From contig CAZXWD010000080.1 in assembly GCA_964644135.1 (NCBI GenBank), positions 1 to 14,321 of the forward strand: a stretch of DNA of 14,321 nucleotides. The letters run 5' to 3'. Under the pieces are notes generated by a model. That model saw nothing but the letters and a program-made list of their open reading frames with translations, was not told the origin of the DNA and made no database searches. Source of the DNA: CAZMOK01 sp964644135. Its GTDB lineage: Bacteria; Bacteroidota; Bacteroidia; Bacteroidales; JAGOPY01. Below are positions 11,535 through 14,321 of this stretch, one piece after another (positions within the stretch are counted from its first letter, which is position 1; each line of letters starts with the position of its first letter). Made by a program: the position numbers and the translations under genes.

Positions 11535-12563
11535 ATGACACCACAAACATGGATTATCATCGGTATTGGACTGGGTGCGCTTTTTGCCATCTGGTTGATC
11601 TTTTATTTCATTCCTGTAGGCTTATGGTTCAAGGCCCTGGTTTCAGGGGTCAGGATATCATTGCTGCAGCTCGTGTTTATGAGATGGAGAAAGATCCCCC
11701 CTTCAGCAATTGTCAATAACCTGATTTCTTCCACAAAGGCCGGATTAAGGCTTAACAGGGATGAAATGGAAGCACACTACCTTGCAGGAGGTAACCTTAC
11801 CAAAGTGGTCAACGCCCTGATCTCGGCCGATAAGGCCAATATGGGGCTTGATTTCCAAACGGCCACGGCAATCGATCTTGCCGGTAGGGATGTTTTGGAA
11901 GCAGTGCGGATGTCGGTAACCCCCAAGGTGATAAATACGCCTCCCGTAACTGCCGTCGCCAAGGATGGTATCCAGCTCATAGCAAAGGCAAGGGTCACCG
12001 TAAGGGCCAATATTCGCCAACTTGTTGGTGGCGCAGGAGAAGAAACGGTCCTTGCCAGGGTTGGTGAAGGTGTTGTTTCCTCCATCGGCTCTGCCGAATC
12101 ACATAAATCTGTTCTTGAGAATCCCGATTCAATATCACGGGTGGTTCTGGAGAAAGGTCTGGATTCAGGTACAGCTTTCGAGATCCTTTCCATCGATATA
12201 GCCGATATCGACATCGGAAAGAACATCGGTGCTGTCCTCCAGATGGACCAGGCAAATGCCGATAAGAACATTGCACAGGCAAGGGCCGAAGAGAGAAGGG
12301 CCATGGCTGTTGCCCAGGAACAGGAAATGAGAGCACGTGCCCAGGAGGCAAAAGCCAATGTTATCCAGGCAGAGGCAGAGATCCCGAAAGCCATTGCCGA
12401 AGCCTTCAGGACCGGAAACCTTGGTCTCATGGACTATTACAAATTCCAGAACATCAAGGCCGATACCCAGATGAGGGAATCGATATCAGAAAGCCCCTCG
12501 GGCAAGAAAAACTCTGATGCCGGATCCAATGAAGACAGGGACGAGAAAAAGGATAAAAAATAA
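11535..12563 (+). CDS. floA: Flotillin-like protein FloA
   Basis: This scaffold protein of functional membrane microdomains belongs to the FloA (YqfA) type. The 342-residue product has a membrane hairpin or helix at 6-28, an SPFH/band-7 domain (about 33-225, with KDGIQLIAKARVTVRANI at 143-160), and an Ala/Glu/Gln-rich helical coiled coil (about 235-295: QARAEERRAMAVAQEQEMRA). A conserved GNLGLMDYYKFQN segment (294-306) follows, then a charged tail ending DEKKDKK. The length fits FloA (about 330) and not the longer FloT. It sits 6 nt after the nfeD-like gene, the classical pair, and is followed by a strong terminator, so it ends the clpS-nfeD-floA operon. Confidence 0.95.
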   Translation: MTPQTWIIIGIGLGALFAIWLIFYFIPVGLWFKALVSGVRISLLQLVFMRWRKIPPSAIVNNLISSTKAGLRLNRDEMEAHYLAGGNLTKVVNALISADKANMGLDFQTATAIDLAGRDVLEAVRMSVTPKVINTPPVTAVAKDGIQLIAKARVTVRANIRQLVGGAGEETVLARVGEGVVSSIGSAESHKSVLENPDSISRVVLEKGLDSGTAFEILSIDIADIDIGKNIGAVLQMDQANADKNIAQARAEERRAMAVAQEQEMRARAQEAKANVIQAEAEIPKAIAEAFRTGNLGLMDYYKFQNIKADTQMRESISESPSGKKNSDAGSNEDRDEKKDKK

Positions 12564-12587
12564 GGATCTGATCAATGATCATTCCAG

Positions 12588-12620
12588 GCCTGTCCGGAAA
12601 GTTCCGGGCAGGCTTTTTTT
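12588..12620 (+). terminator. Strong intrinsic terminator after floA
   Basis: GCCTGTCCGGAA (12588-12599) pairs with TTCCGGGCAGGC (12602-12613) as a 12-bp stem with a single T-G wobble and an AG loop, followed directly by seven T residues (12614-12620). It separates the floA operon from the RSH gene. Confidence 0.92.
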
Positions 12621-12693
12621 GATAAGTTTGTGCACTTTTTAGAGGGTTTATTTCAGGCTAATTAGTACCTTTATTTATGTTAGACCGGTTAGA

Positions 12694-14321
12694 ATGGATG
12701 CACGACAAAAAGAGGAACTGGAACAGAAATTCGGCATTTTACTGAAAAGCGCTGAGCCTTTTACCAATGACGATGAAAGGCAGTTGATCGATGATGCCTT
12801 TCACTTTGCCATGGAACTGTACGGCAAAAGCCTGTCGTCAACCTATGACTACCGGACAGGCCATTCGATCGATGTGGCAGGGATCGCTGTCGAGGAAATG
12901 GGACTCGGAGCAACCTCTATCTTGAGTTGCCTGCTCCACGATTCAGTAGTCCATGGATTTACAAGTGTAAGGGATATTGAAAAAAGATTTGGAAAGCAGG
13001 TGGCGAGGATCGTCTCCGGTTTTGCAAAACTTTCTGAACTTCCAACTGATAAGGTATCCCTCCAGTCGGAAAGTTTCCGCAAGCTTTTCCTGGCGGTTAT
13101 CAATGATATCAGGATCATACTTATTAAAATTGCACACCGGCTCAACGATATGAGAAACCTGGCCAGGCTGAACGATAGCGACAGGCAGAAATTCACATCG
13201 GAAGTTGCGCATATTTACACACCCATTGCACACAGGTTAGGCCTTTACAATATCAAGAAAGAGCTTGAAGACCTGCTGATGAAGTATGAGCGCCCTGAAA
13301 CCTATAACCAGATTGCCGGCAGGATAACCGAAACAGAAAAAAGGAGAAATGCCTTCATCAATAAATTTTCTTCTCCAATCCAGAAAACTTTGACCGATAA
13401 TGGCTTCAGGTTTGAGATCAAGGGGCGGCCAAAATCCATCCCATCTATCTGGAATAAAATGCAAAAGCAGGATGTAGGCTTTGAGCAGGTATACGATCTG
13501 TTTGCGATCCGTATCATAATCGATACCCCCGTGGAACAGGAAAAAGCGAGTTGCTGGCGGGTCTACTCATTGGTCACTAATATTTATTCGCCAAACCCTA
13601 AAAGACTTCGCGACTGGATCTCCTCTCCAAAGGCGAGTGGTTATGAGTCGCTTCACACCACGGTGAAAGGCCCCGGCGACCGATGGGTGGAGGTGCAGAT
13701 CCGTTCGAAACGGATGGATGATATTGCCGAAAAAGGCCGGGCAGCCCACTGGCGGTATAAGGAATTCAGTTCAAAGAAAGATTCAGACCACTGGATATCA
13801 CAGATCAGGGACATACTTGAAAACCCTGGTCAGATAGATTTTGATGATATCAGCGCAAGGGGACGGAAAAGGGAAAGTGACAAGGTCTATGTATTCACCC
13901 CCGACGGTGACCTGAAGGAGCTTAAGAACGGCTCAACAGTGCTTGATTTTGCTTTTGAGATACATACCAATGTTGGCTATTCCTGCACAGGAGCTAAGGT
14001 GAACGGTAAGATAGTGCCTCTGAAACAGGCACTCCGCAACGGTGACAAGGTTGAGATACTCACTTCCAAGGTACAAAAACCGAAACTCGACTGGCTGAAT
14101 TATGTTATTACCTCCAAGGCCAAGAACAAAATAAAAAGGTCGCTGAAAGAGGAAAAATTCCTCGAAGCCGATAAAGGAAATGAAATATTGCGCCGAAAGC
14201 TCAAGAACTGGAAGATCACTTTCAACGACAGCAACATCGATAAGATCATAAAAAAATACAAGCTTAAATCGTCGATCGATCTCTACAGCATGGTGTACCA
14301 GGAAAAGATCGACCCTCTTGA
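12694..14321 (+). CDS. RelA/SpoT homologue (RSH), C-terminal part cut by window end
   Basis: This long RSH controls (p)ppGpp in the stringent response; the first 542 residues are present. The N-terminal HD-type domain (about 30-190) keeps H57 and H82-D83, but the catalytic Glu-Asp pair after HDxx is Val86-His87, and the metal-ligand Asp of the canonical ADRLHNMR motif is His148 (AHRLNDMR). Hydrolase activity is therefore doubtful. The synthetase domain (about 230-350) looks intact: GRPK (244-247), D268 in YDLFAIR, RLRD (304-307, cf. RxKD of bifunctional enzymes), YESLHT (317-322) and E333 in EVQIR. A TGS domain follows (about 398-458). The ATG at 12694 is the first in frame and gives a normal N terminus. 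A -7-like TACCTTTA lies at 12666-12673, downstream of the floA terminator. Confidence 0.92.
   Translation, partial: MDARQKEELEQKFGILLKSAEPFTNDDERQLIDDAFHFAMELYGKSLSSTYDYRTGHSIDVAGIAVEEMGLGATSILSCLLHDSVVHGFTSVRDIEKRFGKQVARIVSGFAKLSELPTDKVSLQSESFRKLFLAVINDIRIILIKIAHRLNDMRNLARLNDSDRQKFTSEVAHIYTPIAHRLGLYNIKKELEDLLMKYERPETYNQIAGRITETEKRRNAFINKFSSPIQKTLTDNGFRFEIKGRPKSIPSIWNKMQKQDVGFEQVYDLFAIRIIIDTPVEQEKASCWRVYSLVTNIYSPNPKRLRDWISSPKASGYESLHTTVKGPGDRWVEVQIRSKRMDDIAEKGRAAHWRYKEFSSKKDSDHWISQIRDILENPGQIDFDDISARGRKRESDKVYVFTPDGDLKELKNGSTVLDFAFEIHTNVGYSCTGAKVNGKIVPLKQALRNGDKVEILTSKVQKPKLDWLNYVITSKAKNKIKRSLKEEKFLEADKGNEILRRKLKNWKITFNDSNIDKIIKKYKLKSSIDLYSMVYQEKIDPL

Noticed and set aside
11777..12430. 217-codon open frame antisense to floA
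   Set aside because: It is an Ala/Ser-rich shadow caused by codon bias of the Ala/Glu-rich floA coiled coil and SPFH region; floA is unambiguous.
12566..12582. GATC-rich stretch with TGATCAATGATCA after floA
   Set aside because: It is a short near-palindrome in the 3' region just before a much stronger terminator hairpin; no separate role is indicated.

Overview
The window looks like ordinary chromosome from a member of the Bacteroidota, probably close to Bacteroidales. The evidence is the order rpmG - DUF4295 - ftsY - rimO, the DUF4295 protein itself (a family confined to this phylum), several promoters of the phylum's -33 TTTG / -7 TAnnTTTG type, weak Shine-Dalgarno sequences, and a MORN-type repeat protein whose signal peptide ends in the typical '...SAQ'. 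No tRNA, rRNA, CRISPR array, transposase or phage gene was seen.

Layout: (1) 1-334 is non-coding and rich in short direct repeats, ending in a promoter. (2) 335-3067, + strand: ribosomal protein bL33, the small DUF4295 protein, the SRP receptor FtsY and the S12 methylthiotransferase RimO. Intrinsic terminators lie just before ftsY and just before rimO. (3) 3156-3860, +: an exported MORN/YwqK-like repeat protein with its own promoter. (4) 3873-7230, -: a two-gene unit of a 750-residue KamA-type radical SAM/PLP enzyme followed by a membrane-anchored serine hydrolase that overlaps it by 17 nt. (5) 7422-9053, +: a eukaryote-like delta-1-pyrroline-5-carboxylate dehydrogenase, divergent from the KamA gene. 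The shared 191-nt spacer holds a textbook promoter for the KamA gene and an inverted repeat on the pruA promoter. (6) 9151-9330, -: a 59-residue lipoprotein. (7) 9560-9973, +: an OsmC-family protein, convergent with a CoA-type Nudix hydrolase (9990-10649, -). (8) 10779-12563, +: a tight operon clpS - nfeD-like - floA closed by a strong terminator. (9) 12694 to the window end, +: the first 542 residues of a long RelA/SpoT homologue whose hydrolase domain has lost key residues while the synthetase residues remain.

Most genes are housekeeping: translation, protein targeting, proteolysis, membrane microdomains, stringent response and amino-acid catabolism. I found no clear new defence or mobile system. 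The points most worth following are the long KamA-type enzyme coupled to a serine hydrolase beside pruA, the clpS-nfeD-floA operon, the hydrolase-degenerate RSH, the operator-like palindrome before pruA, and the repeat-rich intergenic spacers.
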